Source: an uncultured Bryobacteraceae bacterium (lineage in GTDB: Bacteria > Acidobacteriota > Terriglobia > Bryobacterales > Bryobacteraceae). From it: 64,000 nt of DNA. The position numbers and the translations under genes are program-made. Below, in pieces: positions 34,562 to 41,954 of this stretch. The notes under the pieces were generated by a model. The model saw nothing but the letters and a program-made list of their open reading frames with translations. It did no database searches and was not told where the DNA came from. The stretch covers positions 1-64,000 of the forward strand of contig CALDSU010000001.1 in assembly GCA_937924525.1 (NCBI GenBank). Direction: 5' to 3'. Position 1 is the stretch's first letter; each line of letters begins with the position of its first letter.

Positions 34562-35299
34562 ATGGCGCAAGTAGCCGCGGAACTCCTGGAACGAGGCGAG
34601 CAACTCAAACGGGATGGCATTGTCATCCGGACGTTTGATCTCTGGAAGACATACCTGATGGGCGATCAGGAGATCAACGCGGTTGCGGGCATCGACATCA
34701 CGATCCGCCGGGGCGAGTACGTCGCCATCATGGGTCCCTCGGGTTCCGGCAAATCGACGCTGATGAACCTGATCGGTTGTCTCGATACTCCCACCCGCGG
34801 GCAGTATTACATCAACGGGCGGCTGGTGAGCGAAATGTCGGACGACGAGTTGGCGTACATCCGCAACAAGGAGATCGGGTTTGTGTTTCAAACATTTAAC
34901 CTGCTGGCTCGCGCCACTTCGCTCCACAACGTCGAGCTGCCCCTGATCTATGCCGGATTGCCGGCGCACGAACGCCAGGAGCGGGCCAAACAGGCGTTGC
35001 GGCACGTGGACCTCGAATCGCGCATGTACCACAAGCCAAGCGAGCTTTCCGGCGGGCAGCGGCAGCGCGTCGCGATTGCGCGCGCTCTCGTCAACAACCC
35101 CTCGATTCTGCTGGCGGATGAACCTACCGGAAACCTGGACTCGGCCACCGGCGTGGAAATTATGGGCCTGTTTGAGCGCTTGCACCGGCAAGGCAACACG
35201 ATCGTGCTGGTCACGCACGAGCACGACATCGCCCAACACGCGCACCGCGTGATCCATATTCGCGACGGCAAAGTCGAGAGGGACGAGCAAGTCAAGTAG
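34562..35299 (+). CDS. MacB/LolD-type ABC transporter ATPase
   Basis: A 245-residue ATPase with Walker [10 protein letters not shown] (~60-68), Q-loop region FVFQTFNLL, signature [15 protein letters not shown] (~161-175), Walker [13 protein letters not shown] and the switch His in LVTHEHD. It is closest in pattern to the MacB/FtsE/LolD group. A 25-residue N-terminal extension precedes the nucleotide domain. It forms an operon with the adaptor gene upstream. A MacB/FtsX-type permease normally follows, but the next gene is on the opposite strand and unrelated, so the permease must be encoded elsewhere. Confidence 0.9.
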   Translation: MAQVAAELLERGEQLKRDGIVIRTFDLWKTYLMGDQEINAVAGIDITIRRGEYVAIMGPSGSGKSTLMNLIGCLDTPTRGQYYINGRLVSEMSDDELAYIRNKEIGFVFQTFNLLARATSLHNVELPLIYAGLPAHERQERAKQALRHVDLESRMYHKPSELSGGQRQRVAIARALVNNPSILLADEPTGNLDSATGVEIMGLFERLHRQGNTIVLVTHEHDIAQHAHRVIHIRDGKVERDEQVK

Positions 35300-35303
35300 C
35301 TGG

Positions 35304-36275
35304 TTACGGGATCGCGATCCACCAGATCACCCGCTCACCGACGGCGAGCAGGCGGCCGCGCACCAGAAACCCCCTCACGACGGGATGGCCCTGCGCCAGT
35401 AGCCTCGGGCGCTTGGAGAAGTTGGCGGGATAAAAAAGAACTCGTCCGCGCGGTCCGCGTTCAGCCACCAGCAGACCGGCTCCGGGCACTGCCGCGAGCG
35501 TGGCCGGCTGATCCAGGCCCGAATCCACCACACGTTCCTCCCAAAGTTGCCGGGGATCCGCCGGACGCCGATACCAAGCCAGTCTGGCAGAGCCTTTTGC
35601 CCGCTGGGCGGCGGCCAGGTCGCCGGACGGCAAGGCCGCCCACGCGGTCAGCGCGGCGAGCGGGTCTTCCGACCACCGCTTGATGGCGAACAGCCGCCAG
35701 GATTCCTCGAAGCGCGCTGGAGGCCGCAGCCAGTAGTTGCCGCACAGCAGGTCGTCCCGGCCGTCGCGATCCACGTCCACCGTCAACAGCCCGCCCTGAT
35801 CGACCGCGCTGTAAAAGGAATAAATGTCGCGCGCCGTCCACGAGGCGCCGCCGCGGGCCGGCGCGCCATAGAAACGGAGTTGCCCTCCGCGGTGCAGAAC
35901 CAGCACGCCCCGGCGTCCTTCCGGGGCGGCAAAGACCACGTCGCCCGAGACCACGCCGGGGTCGATCACCTGCTCACGCCACCCCGGCGCCTGCCGCCAG
36001 GTGAGACCATGCGTTCCAGCCAGCACGAGGTCGGCCGCGCCGTCGATGTCGACATCCGCGAAGGCGCCCCCTTCCCCGTAAGAGCCCGGCATCACCGGCG
36101 ACCAGCGCCGCGCGTTCAGGTCGTACAACGCCGCGCCGCCTGCTCCCCAGACCGCCAGCATGGCTCCGTCCAGCGCCGCGCCGGCGGGGCGCTGGCCGTC
36201 CGGCAGCGGAGTCGCTTCCGGACCCGCTGCCAGCAGTCCCAGCGTCGCCGCCGCGAGCAGAAAAGGGACTCGCAT
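35304..36275 (-). CDS. Exported FG-GAP/VCBS-repeat protein
   Basis: A 323-residue secreted protein: signal peptide MRVPFLLAAATLGLLAAG, then beta-propeller-like repeats, two of which carry the calcium-type loops FADVDIDGAADLVLAG (~93) and TVDVDRDGRDDLLCGN (~169). These are FG-GAP/VCBS repeat marks, common in acidobacterial exported proteins. Function is unknown. Its start codon overlaps that of the plus-strand neighbour in one CATG, and its 3' end is only four bases from the ABC ATPase gene. Confidence 0.7.
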   Translation of the reverse strand: MRVPFLLAAATLGLLAAGPEATPLPDGQRPAGAALDGAMLAVWGAGGAALYDLNARRWSPVMPGSYGEGGAFADVDIDGAADLVLAGTHGLTWRQAPGWREQVIDPGVVSGDVVFAAPEGRRGVLVLHRGGQLRFYGAPARGGASWTARDIYSFYSAVDQGGLLTVDVDRDGRDDLLCGNYWLRPPARFEESWRLFAIKRWSEDPLAALTAWAALPSGDLAAAQRAKGSARLAWYRRPADPRQLWEERVVDSGLDQPATLAAVPGAGLLVAERGPRGRVLFYPANFSKRPRLLAQGHPVVRGFLVRGRLLAVGERVIWWIAIP

Positions 36276-37116
36276 GAGAGTGGTATTCTACGACAAAGTG
36301 CAGGCTCTCTCCGATCTCTTGGCCGGCCGCCGGGACACGGTGGAACTGGATTCAGCCGCCTTGCTGGTCGCCACGATCGAGTATCCCGGTCTCGAAATCA
36401 ACCGCTACCGCCGCGAAATCGACCGGCACGCGGAACTGGTTTCCCGGCGGTTGGGGCCCTGTTCGAGCGGCCGCGACTTCGTCATGGCCGCCAATGCCTA
36501 CCTGTTCGAGGAGCTTGGCTTCCATGGCAACACCACGGATTACTACAACCCGGCGAACAGTTGTCTGAACGACGTATTGACGCTGCGAACCGGGATTCCC
36601 ATCACGCTTTCCGTCCTGTACATCGAAATCGCGCGGCGTCTTGCCCGGCCAGTGCGGGGCATCGGGCTCCCCGGGCACTTCGTGGTCCGCTACGACGACG
36701 GCGCGTTCCAGACCTATATCGATCCGTTCCACGGCGGCCGCCTGCTGGACGCAGGCGATTGTCTGGAAGTCGCCAGATCGGTTTCGCGAGGCGCCGCCCC
36801 GTTTGACCGCTCGGTGCTCGCCCCGGTGACCAACCGGCAGATCATCACCCGCATGCTCAACAACTTAAGGGGGATTTATTTCGCGCGCCGGGCGCACCGA
36901 AAGGCGCTCGCGGTGTTGAATCTGCTGATCGGGGCGAATCCGGGGTCCGCCGAGGAGTACAAACAGCGGGCGTTGGTCCACCAGCAGACCGGGCGGATGC
37001 GCGAGGCCCGCGCCGATTTCGAGCGCTATCTGGAACTGGCTCCCGAAGCCGCGGATCGCGCCGAGGTGGAAACGCAGTTGGGCTCGATCCGGCGTTGGCA
37101 AGTCCGACTGAACTGA
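36274..37116 (+). CDS. SirB1-like transglutaminase-fold/TPR protein
   Basis: A 280-residue protein with the SirB1 (DUF1347-type, transglutaminase-like) domain: DSAALLVATIEYPGLEIN, YYNPANSCLNDVLTLRTGIPITLSVLYIEIARR (read around residues 90-122) and GIGLPGHFVVRY. A short TPR-like helical tail follows (RMREARADFERYLEL). Role unknown; the Cys and His that could form a transglutaminase-like site are in NSCLND and GLPGHF. ATG at 36274 has AAAAGGGA eight bases upstream. Confidence 0.82.
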   Translation: MRVVFYDKVQALSDLLAGRRDTVELDSAALLVATIEYPGLEINRYRREIDRHAELVSRRLGPCSSGRDFVMAANAYLFEELGFHGNTTDYYNPANSCLNDVLTLRTGIPITLSVLYIEIARRLARPVRGIGLPGHFVVRYDDGAFQTYIDPFHGGRLLDAGDCLEVARSVSRGAAPFDRSVLAPVTNRQIITRMLNNLRGIYFARRAHRKALAVLNLLIGANPGSAEEYKQRALVHQQTGRMREARADFERYLELAPEAADRAEVETQLGSIRRWQVRLN

Positions 37117-37215
37117 ACAAGCGGAGCCGGCGCCGGGCTTGCGGGAGCCCGTCGCCACGGATCGGCCGCGCTGCCCGAAAACAGGCCGGCTGGCTGGCCA
37201 CGCTCCCGGACTTAC

Positions 37216-37665
37216 CTACGCCGGATAGCTGCCGGCGATGAACGCCCGCAGATGCTGGATCGTCTCCTCCTGCGCGGAGATGATCCAGTTGACGGTATCG
37301 CCAATGGAAATCATGCCGATCACTTCTTCGTCTTCCACCACGGGCAGATGCCGGACGCGGTAGCCGGTCATCAACTCCATGCAGTCCTGCACCGTGTGGT
37401 TCGGCGTCACCGCCGCCGGCCGTTCCGACATGACTTCTTCCACCCTGGTCTCGCGCGAAGCCTTGCCGTGCAGAATGAGCTTGCGCGCGTAGTCCCGTTC
37501 GGAGAATACCCCCGCCAGGCGCCCGTCGCGGAGCACGATCAGCGCGCCAATGTCGTGTTCCGCCATGATGCGCAACGCATCGTAGACCGAGGTTTCCGGG
37601 CTCACCGCCAGCACGTGACGCCCCTTTTTGTCGAGCACGGCTCGCACCGTATCCGTCATTTGCAT
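37216..37665 (-). CDS. CBS-domain pair protein
   Basis: A 149-residue protein made almost wholly of two CBS motifs: HVLAVSPETSVYDALRIMAEHDIGA (split over ~17-41), with GVFSERDYARKLI, and PAAVTPNHTVQDCMELMT, with HLPVVEDEEVIGMISIGD. Such Bateman modules bind adenine nucleotides. It lies 19 bases after korB on the same strand and is probably co-transcribed, so it might sense energy state for this operon; that is inference. Confidence 0.88.
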   Translation of the reverse strand: MQMTDTVRAVLDKKGRHVLAVSPETSVYDALRIMAEHDIGALIVLRDGRLAGVFSERDYARKLILHGKASRETRVEEVMSERPAAVTPNHTVQDCMELMTGYRVRHLPVVEDEEVIGMISIGDTVNWIISAQEETIQHLRAFIAGSYPA

Positions 37666-37684
37666 GGAGTACCTCCTGGAACTG

Positions 37685-38725
37685 TCACCGCAGTTCTTCC
37701 ATCGCCTGTTCGAGCGCCTCCCGCGGCGGGCGGACGCGGTCCTGCGGGAGCGTCGCGAGCGGCGCGTCTACCAGGCCAAGGCTCTGCGTGAATGACTCCC
37801 TGGTCTTGTCCACGTAAAGAATGCCCGTGAGCACTTCACCCGTGGTTTCAAATTCGTGCAAGGCTGCGACCGCGTGCATGCGGTCGGTCGGATCGTAGTC
37901 TCGGTCCAGCTTGCGCAAGCGCAGCCGCGAGCCGTCGTGCATCACGACCTCGCGCAGGGTTCCCTCTTCATAGTCGACGGAGATGTCCTCGAAGAAGGGG
38001 ACAAAGTGAAGATCGTGGAGCGGTTCTTCATGCTCGCGCATGTACGAGTAGCTCTTGGTCGATCCCTCGTGATCGTTGAACGTCGTACACGGCGAAATCA
38101 CGTCGATGACGGCCAGCCCGTGGTGGCCGATGGAAGCTTTCAGGATGGCGCTGAGCTGTTTTTTATCGCCGGAGAAGGAGCGGGCGACGAAGGTAGCGCC
38201 CATCTCGATGGCGGCCAGGCAGCAGTCGATGGGCGGCATCTCGTTGACGATGCCGTTTTTCTGCCTGGACCCGACATCCGCCGTCGCGGAGAACTGGCCT
38301 TTGGTCAGCCCGTAAACGCCATTGTTCTCGATCACGTAAACCAGCGGCACGTTACGGCGGAGCATGTGCATAAAGTTGCCCAAGCCGATCGACGCGGTGT
38401 CACCGTCGCCGCTGACGACGATGCACTGCAATTGGTGGTTGGCCAGAATGGCTCCCGTGGCGACGGCGGCGGCCCGCCCGTGCACCGAATTGAACCCGTG
38501 GGACAGGCCGAGAAAGTACGCGGGCGTTTTCGACGAACAGCCGATGCCGGAGAGCTTAATCACCTTCCACGGGGCGACGCCCATTTCCCAGAACGCCTCG
38601 ATCAGGCGCTCGGTAATCGCGTTATGCCCGCAGCCCGCGCAAAGCGTGGTTTTGCCCCCCTTGTAACTGATTACCTCCAGGCCCAGCCGGTTGGTCTTGC
38701 GAGGCGGTGCGGCGGCGGCGCTCAT
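37685..38725 (-). CDS. korB: 2-oxoacid:ferredoxin oxidoreductase, beta subunit
   Basis: A 346-residue thiamine-diphosphate subunit. TLCAGCGHN (~28-36), GIGCSSKTPAYF and ISPCTTFND supply the four Cys of the [4Fe-4S] cluster. SGDGDTASIGLGNFMH and VIENNGVYGLTKGQ form the diphosphate/Mg site (GDGD...N). With KorA it oxidises 2-oxoglutarate (or another 2-oxoacid) to acyl-CoA, reducing ferredoxin, in place of the NAD-linked dehydrogenase. Its ATG overlaps the korA stop (ATGA). The exact oxoacid is not fixed by sequence alone. Confidence 0.9.
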   Translation of the reverse strand: MSAAAAPPRKTNRLGLEVISYKGGKTTLCAGCGHNAITERLIEAFWEMGVAPWKVIKLSGIGCSSKTPAYFLGLSHGFNSVHGRAAAVATGAILANHQLQCIVVSGDGDTASIGLGNFMHMLRRNVPLVYVIENNGVYGLTKGQFSATADVGSRQKNGIVNEMPPIDCCLAAIEMGATFVARSFSGDKKQLSAILKASIGHHGLAVIDVISPCTTFNDHEGSTKSYSYMREHEEPLHDLHFVPFFEDISVDYEEGTLREVVMHDGSRLRLRKLDRDYDPTDRMHAVAALHEFETTGEVLTGILYVDKTRESFTQSLGLVDAPLATLPQDRVRPPREALEQAMEELR

Positions 38726-40587
38726 AGACCCTCCTGTTGCACAATCTGATTGGTGACGGAGCGGGCATCGACCGGCAGCCCCGTGTAGTGACGGACGCTG
38801 CGCAGGCGGCCCAGTAACGGTACGGGCAGATCCAGCCGCATCAGGCCGAGCAACTGGGCGTCCCGGTTCTGGTCGATGACGTAGACCCGTTCGTGCGCCT
38901 CGAGAAAGCGCTCCAGTTCGGAGGTAAACGGGTACGCCTTCAGCCGCAGGTAGCTGGCCGCGACGCCATACTCGCGGGCAAGCTGGTCGCGGCTTTCCTC
39001 GGCGGCGTAGCGGGACGTGCCATAGCAGACGAAGCCGATGGCCGCGCCGGGGGCGAGCTGAATCTCCGGCGGCGGCACGTCTCCGCGCAGCGCCTCCAGT
39101 TTGCGCGCCAGCCGGTCCAGGTTGTTGACGTAGTCATCTTCCCGCTCGCTGTATTGGGCTTTGTCATTGTGGCCGCTGCCGCGCGTGAAGTAGGCCGCCG
39201 CCGGGTGGGGCGTTCCGGGCAGGGTCCGCCAGCCCACCCCGTCGCCGTCGACATCGCGGTAACGGGCAAACCCGCCCAGCCGTTCGAGATCTTCCGCAGT
39301 CAACACCTTGCCCCGCCGGATCGGCTCCTCCGGATACGGGAACGGATCGGTGACCCAGTTGTTCATCCCCAGATCCAGGTCCGTGTTGATGAAGACCGGA
39401 GTCTGATAGCGCTCGGCAAGGTCGAACGCCAGGCCCGCGAACGTGAAGCACTCCTCTGGTGAAGAAGGGAAAAGAACCGGATGGCGCGTGTCGCCGTGGG
39501 AGAGCACCACGTTCTTCAACGTGTCGCCCTGCGCCGTGCGCGTCGGCAGCCCCGTGGACGGACCTGCCCGCTGCACGTCCACAATCACCACCGGGATATC
39601 GGCATAGTAAGCCAAACCGACGAATTCGGCCATCAGCGAAATCCCAGGACCGCTGGTGGCCGTCATGGCGCGCGCGCCGGCCCAACCCGCCCCGATCGCC
39701 ATCCCGACCGCGGCCAGCTCGTCTTCCGCCTGGACTACGGCGAACGTCGCCTTGCCGGTCTCGGGGTCCTCGCGGAACCGCGCCAGGTAATTGATTAGCG
39801 CCTCGGCCAGCGACGAGGACGGCGTAATGGGATACCACGTGAGCACCGTGACGCCCGCAAAAACGCATCCCAGCGCCAGCGCCGAGTTGCCGTCGATGAT
39901 CAGTTGCCGGCCGCTGGTTCCCAGACGCTCGATCCAGTAGGGATCCTGCTTCGTCAGGTTCTCTTCCGCCCATCGCTTGCCGGCCTGCACCGCGTTCCAG
40001 TTCAATTCGGCCGCTTTCACCTTCCGGGGACCGAACTGCTTGTAGAGCGCCTTGCGCATCTCCTCCAGGTCGATTCCCAGCAGGTGCGCCACCACGCCGT
40101 CGTAGACCATGTTACGGACGAGTTTGCGCAGTCTCGCTTCGGGGCACACCGGGACCGTCAGCTTGTCGAACGGAACTGAATAGAAGGTGACATCCGAGCG
40201 CACGCGGCTCAGGTTCAGCGGCTCGTCGTAGACCACCGCAGCGCCGGCGTCCAGCTTTTCCACGTCTTCCACTCCCGTCTCCGGGTTCATCGCGACCAGG
40301 AAGTCGGTCTCCTTCTTGCGGCCGATGTAGCCCGCCGCGCTGGCGCGGATGGTGAACCAGGTGGGCAACCCGGCAATGTTCGACGGAAACAGATTCTTGC
40401 CGGACACCGGGACACCCATCTGGAAAATGGCCCGCATCAGGACGTTGTTCGCAGTCTGGCTGCCGGATCCGTTGACGGTGGCGACCTGAATGCTGAAGTC
40501 GTTCACCACGCGGGCGGGTTGATCGTTTCGGTGCGCCGAGCGCGCATCGGCGGAGGACAAAGTGGCAGTTACACCAGTGATCGACAT
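38722..40587 (-). CDS. korA: 2-oxoacid:ferredoxin oxidoreductase, fused gamma-alpha subunit
   Basis: A 621-residue subunit with the gamma domain fused in front (~30-200, NDFSIQVATVNGSGSQTANNV) and the alpha pyrimidine-binding domain behind (GNSALALGCVFAGVTVLTWYPITPSSS in parts from ~235; QAEDELAAVGMAIGAGWAGARA; TSGPGISLM). The fused gamma-alpha form is widespread in aerobic bacteria. The start at 40587 is the first that gives a compact N-terminus; upstream codons run into the promoter. A perfect TATAAT on the minus strand lies 30 bases before it. Confidence 0.9.
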   Translation of the reverse strand: MSITGVTATLSSADARSAHRNDQPARVVNDFSIQVATVNGSGSQTANNVLMRAIFQMGVPVSGKNLFPSNIAGLPTWFTIRASAAGYIGRKKETDFLVAMNPETGVEDVEKLDAGAAVVYDEPLNLSRVRSDVTFYSVPFDKLTVPVCPEARLRKLVRNMVYDGVVAHLLGIDLEEMRKALYKQFGPRKVKAAELNWNAVQAGKRWAEENLTKQDPYWIERLGTSGRQLIIDGNSALALGCVFAGVTVLTWYPITPSSSLAEALINYLARFREDPETGKATFAVVQAEDELAAVGMAIGAGWAGARAMTATSGPGISLMAEFVGLAYYADIPVVIVDVQRAGPSTGLPTRTAQGDTLKNVVLSHGDTRHPVLFPSSPEECFTFAGLAFDLAERYQTPVFINTDLDLGMNNWVTDPFPYPEEPIRRGKVLTAEDLERLGGFARYRDVDGDGVGWRTLPGTPHPAAAYFTRGSGHNDKAQYSEREDDYVNNLDRLARKLEALRGDVPPPEIQLAPGAAIGFVCYGTSRYAAEESRDQLAREYGVAASYLRLKAYPFTSELERFLEAHERVYVIDQNRDAQLLGLMRLDLPVPLLGRLRSVRHYTGLPVDARSVTNQIVQQEGL

Positions 40588-40617
40588 GGGCCACCAGCCT
40601 AGGTTTTGATTCCGCAA

Positions 40618-40648
40618 ATTATAAGCCAAAACGGACTCGGTTTGTCCT
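40618..40648 (-). promoter_or_regulatory. korA promoter
   Basis: On the minus strand TATAAT (40623-40618) is a perfect -10, with AGGACA (40648-40643) 19 bases upstream as a partial -35. Transcription would start near 40611, 24 bases before the korA ATG. Confidence 0.6.
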
Positions 40649-40653
40649 AAAAA

Positions 40654-40697
40654 TCGCAAACAAGCCCTGGATTCGCTCTATCTTCGCTTGTTTGCGA
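40654..40697. promoter_or_regulatory. 12-bp perfect inverted repeat between korA and mraZ
   Basis: TCGCAAACAAGC (40654-40665) and GCTTGTTTGCGA (40686-40697) are perfect inverted copies with a 20-base centre. It lies just upstream of the korA -35 and about 30 bases before the first mraZ-type boxes. The half-sites are about three helical turns apart, consistent with a dimeric regulator site; an RNA hairpin is the other option. There is no T run. Confidence 0.5.
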
Positions 40698-40723
40698 CGG
40701 AATCCCGTGCGCACTGAGAGCCT

Positions 40724-40759
40724 AGCGGCACAAGATGGTGTACAGCGGCACAAAATGGT
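40724..40759 (+). promoter_or_regulatory. Four-box, 10-bp-period array before mraZ copy 1
   Basis: GCGG (40725), ATGG (40735), GCGG (40745) and ATGG (40755) recur at exactly ten bases. At the 20-base level AGCGGCACAAGATGGT and AGCGGCACAAAATGGT differ by one base. MraZ proteins are known to bind short direct repeats with 10-bp spacing in front of their own operon, so this is the likely operator. Confidence 0.6.
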
Positions 40760-40802
40760 AAGCAACTCTGGAGTCCGGGTACCCTTGCCCCCGCCGAACG
40801 GG

Positions 40803-41252
40803 ATGTTCGACGTCCGGATCGACGACAAGGGCCGGTTCGCGCTGCCCGCCGGAAACCGCCGGTTTCTGGAGAGTTACGACGGCAGCCTCGTGTTTGTCAC
40901 CAGTTTGGATCACCGGAGAGTCCATGTGTTCTCGCAGTCGGTCTGGCGAGCCATCCGGGAACGAATGCCCGCCGCGGCGAGGTCGAATCCCGACTTGAAG
41001 GATGAGTTGGAGCGGTTCCTGACCCGTGTCAATCTGATCGGCGTCGATACCGAGATGGACAAACAGGGCCGGATTGTTCTCGCTTCCCGGCTGCGGGCGC
41101 GGATGCCGCTGGAGAATACCACTGCGTATGCCTGGGCGCCGGGAGACCGGGTCGAGATGATTCCGGAGGCCGAGATGGTGGCCATCGAGCAGGAACTGCA
41201 CGCGACCAGTGTCCGCGACTACCAGGCGCTTTCTCGGGCATGTTTGATTTGA
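40803..41252 (+). CDS. mraZ: MraZ-type transcriptional regulator, copy 1
   Basis: A 149-residue protein with two SpoVT/AbrB-type half domains, each carrying the DxxGR mark: IDDKGRFALPAGNRRF (~5-20) and MDKQGRIVLASRLRAR (~83-98). MraZ binds DNA as a ring-shaped oligomer and represses the division/cell wall operon in several bacteria. ATG at 40803 gives the family-like N-terminus MFDVRIDDKGR. An in-frame ATG at 40755 inside the fourth operator box would add 16 residues (VSNSGVRVPLPPPNG). Neither has a good ribosome binding site. Confidence 0.82.
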   Translation: MFDVRIDDKGRFALPAGNRRFLESYDGSLVFVTSLDHRRVHVFSQSVWRAIRERMPAAARSNPDLKDELERFLTRVNLIGVDTEMDKQGRIVLASRLRARMPLENTTAYAWAPGDRVEMIPEAEMVAIEQELHATSVRDYQALSRACLI

Positions 41253-41410
41253 ACCAGCAGCACACAAGATGTTGGGTCCCGCGCGGGCTGCCACCCATGC
41301 CGCTGGTGTCCGTCTCCGGAAAACAGGCCACCGCCGGGCTACGGCAAAATTTCTGGAAATCGAGCGAGAAAACCCTTGCATTCATTGAGTTGATCGGGTT
41401 ACGATCGGCC

Positions 41411-41450
41411 TGTGGCCTAAAGTGGCCGATTGTGATAGAAAGTGGCCGAA
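41411..41450 (+). promoter_or_regulatory. Four-box, 10-bp-period array before mraZ copy 2
   Basis: TGTGGCCTAA, AGTGGCCGAT, TGTGATAGAA and AGTGGCCGAA follow each other without gaps, so GTGG or GTGA recurs at 41412, 41422, 41432 and 41442. The 11-base unit AAAGTGGCCGA occurs at 41419 and 41439. AAAGTGG boxes at ten-base spacing are the known MraZ sites of Mollicutes. A weak promoter (TTGCAT 41376-41381, TACGAT 41400-41405, spacing 18) would start transcription inside the array. Confidence 0.65.
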
Positions 41451-41954
41451 CCAGAGCAACGAACGGCGACCACAGTCCCGGCAGAGCCTGCTGGACCGCC
41501 GTTGCTGCCCACTTGGCTCATCTCGGCTTCGGTGGACAAGAAGGGGAGGCTCAAGTTCCCCAGCCTGGCGTTGCAGTACTGGAGGAGCCAGGGCAACCCG
41601 AAGCTGTTTGTGACGAGTCTGGACCGGAAAGTGGGACGCGTATACGCCGCCGCCGACTGGTGGAAAAAGGTCGCGGTGCTGTCGACGCCGGGACCAAACG
41701 CGGCCAAGGCGAACGGACCGCTGTTTCATGCCATCGATCTCGGCGAAGAGGTGGAGATCGACAGCGAGGGGCGGGTGTTGCTGCCGTCGAACATGCGGCG
41801 GGAATTGGGTTTGGAAGACAGCCAAGTCTGGTTGTACCTGAAAAGGGGCCGAATCGACATTCTAAGCGCCTCCGTGTACGAAGCGCGGAAGCGCGAGGCG
41901 ATGGTCAACATTGAAGCTAACCTGGCGGATCTGGAGAACGAAGGGTATCTGTGA
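41442..41954 (+). CDS. MraZ-type transcriptional regulator, copy 2 (divergent)
   Basis: A 170-residue MraZ paralogue. The two half domains carry DKKGRLKFPSLALQYW (~32-47) and DSEGRVLLPSNMRREL (~104-119). It differs strongly from copy 1 outside these motifs. From the GTG at 41442 the protein has a ~20-residue Pro/Ala-rich extension and its start lies in the fourth operator box. A TTG at 41502 (LLPTWLISASVDKKGR) would give a normal-length MraZ and leave the operator in the leader. It overlaps rsmH by GTGA, so this copy sits in the place of the canonical mraZ. Confidence 0.8.
   Translation: MAEPEQRTATTVPAEPAGPPLLPTWLISASVDKKGRLKFPSLALQYWRSQGNPKLFVTSLDRKVGRVYAAADWWKKVAVLSTPGPNAAKANGPLFHAIDLGEEVEIDSEGRVLLPSNMRRELGLEDSQVWLYLKRGRIDILSASVYEARKREAMVNIEANLADLENEGYL

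Noticed and set aside
35304-36275. FG-GAP gene considered as a missing permease of the adjacent ABC system
   Set aside because: It is on the opposite strand, has a signal peptide and beta-repeat loops, and lacks the four membrane helices of a MacB/FtsX permease.
40724-41450. Regular repeats before the mraZ genes considered as a small CRISPR array or tandem repeat
   Set aside because: Units are only ten bases with no unique spacers and no cas genes. The phase and position fit MraZ operators instead.
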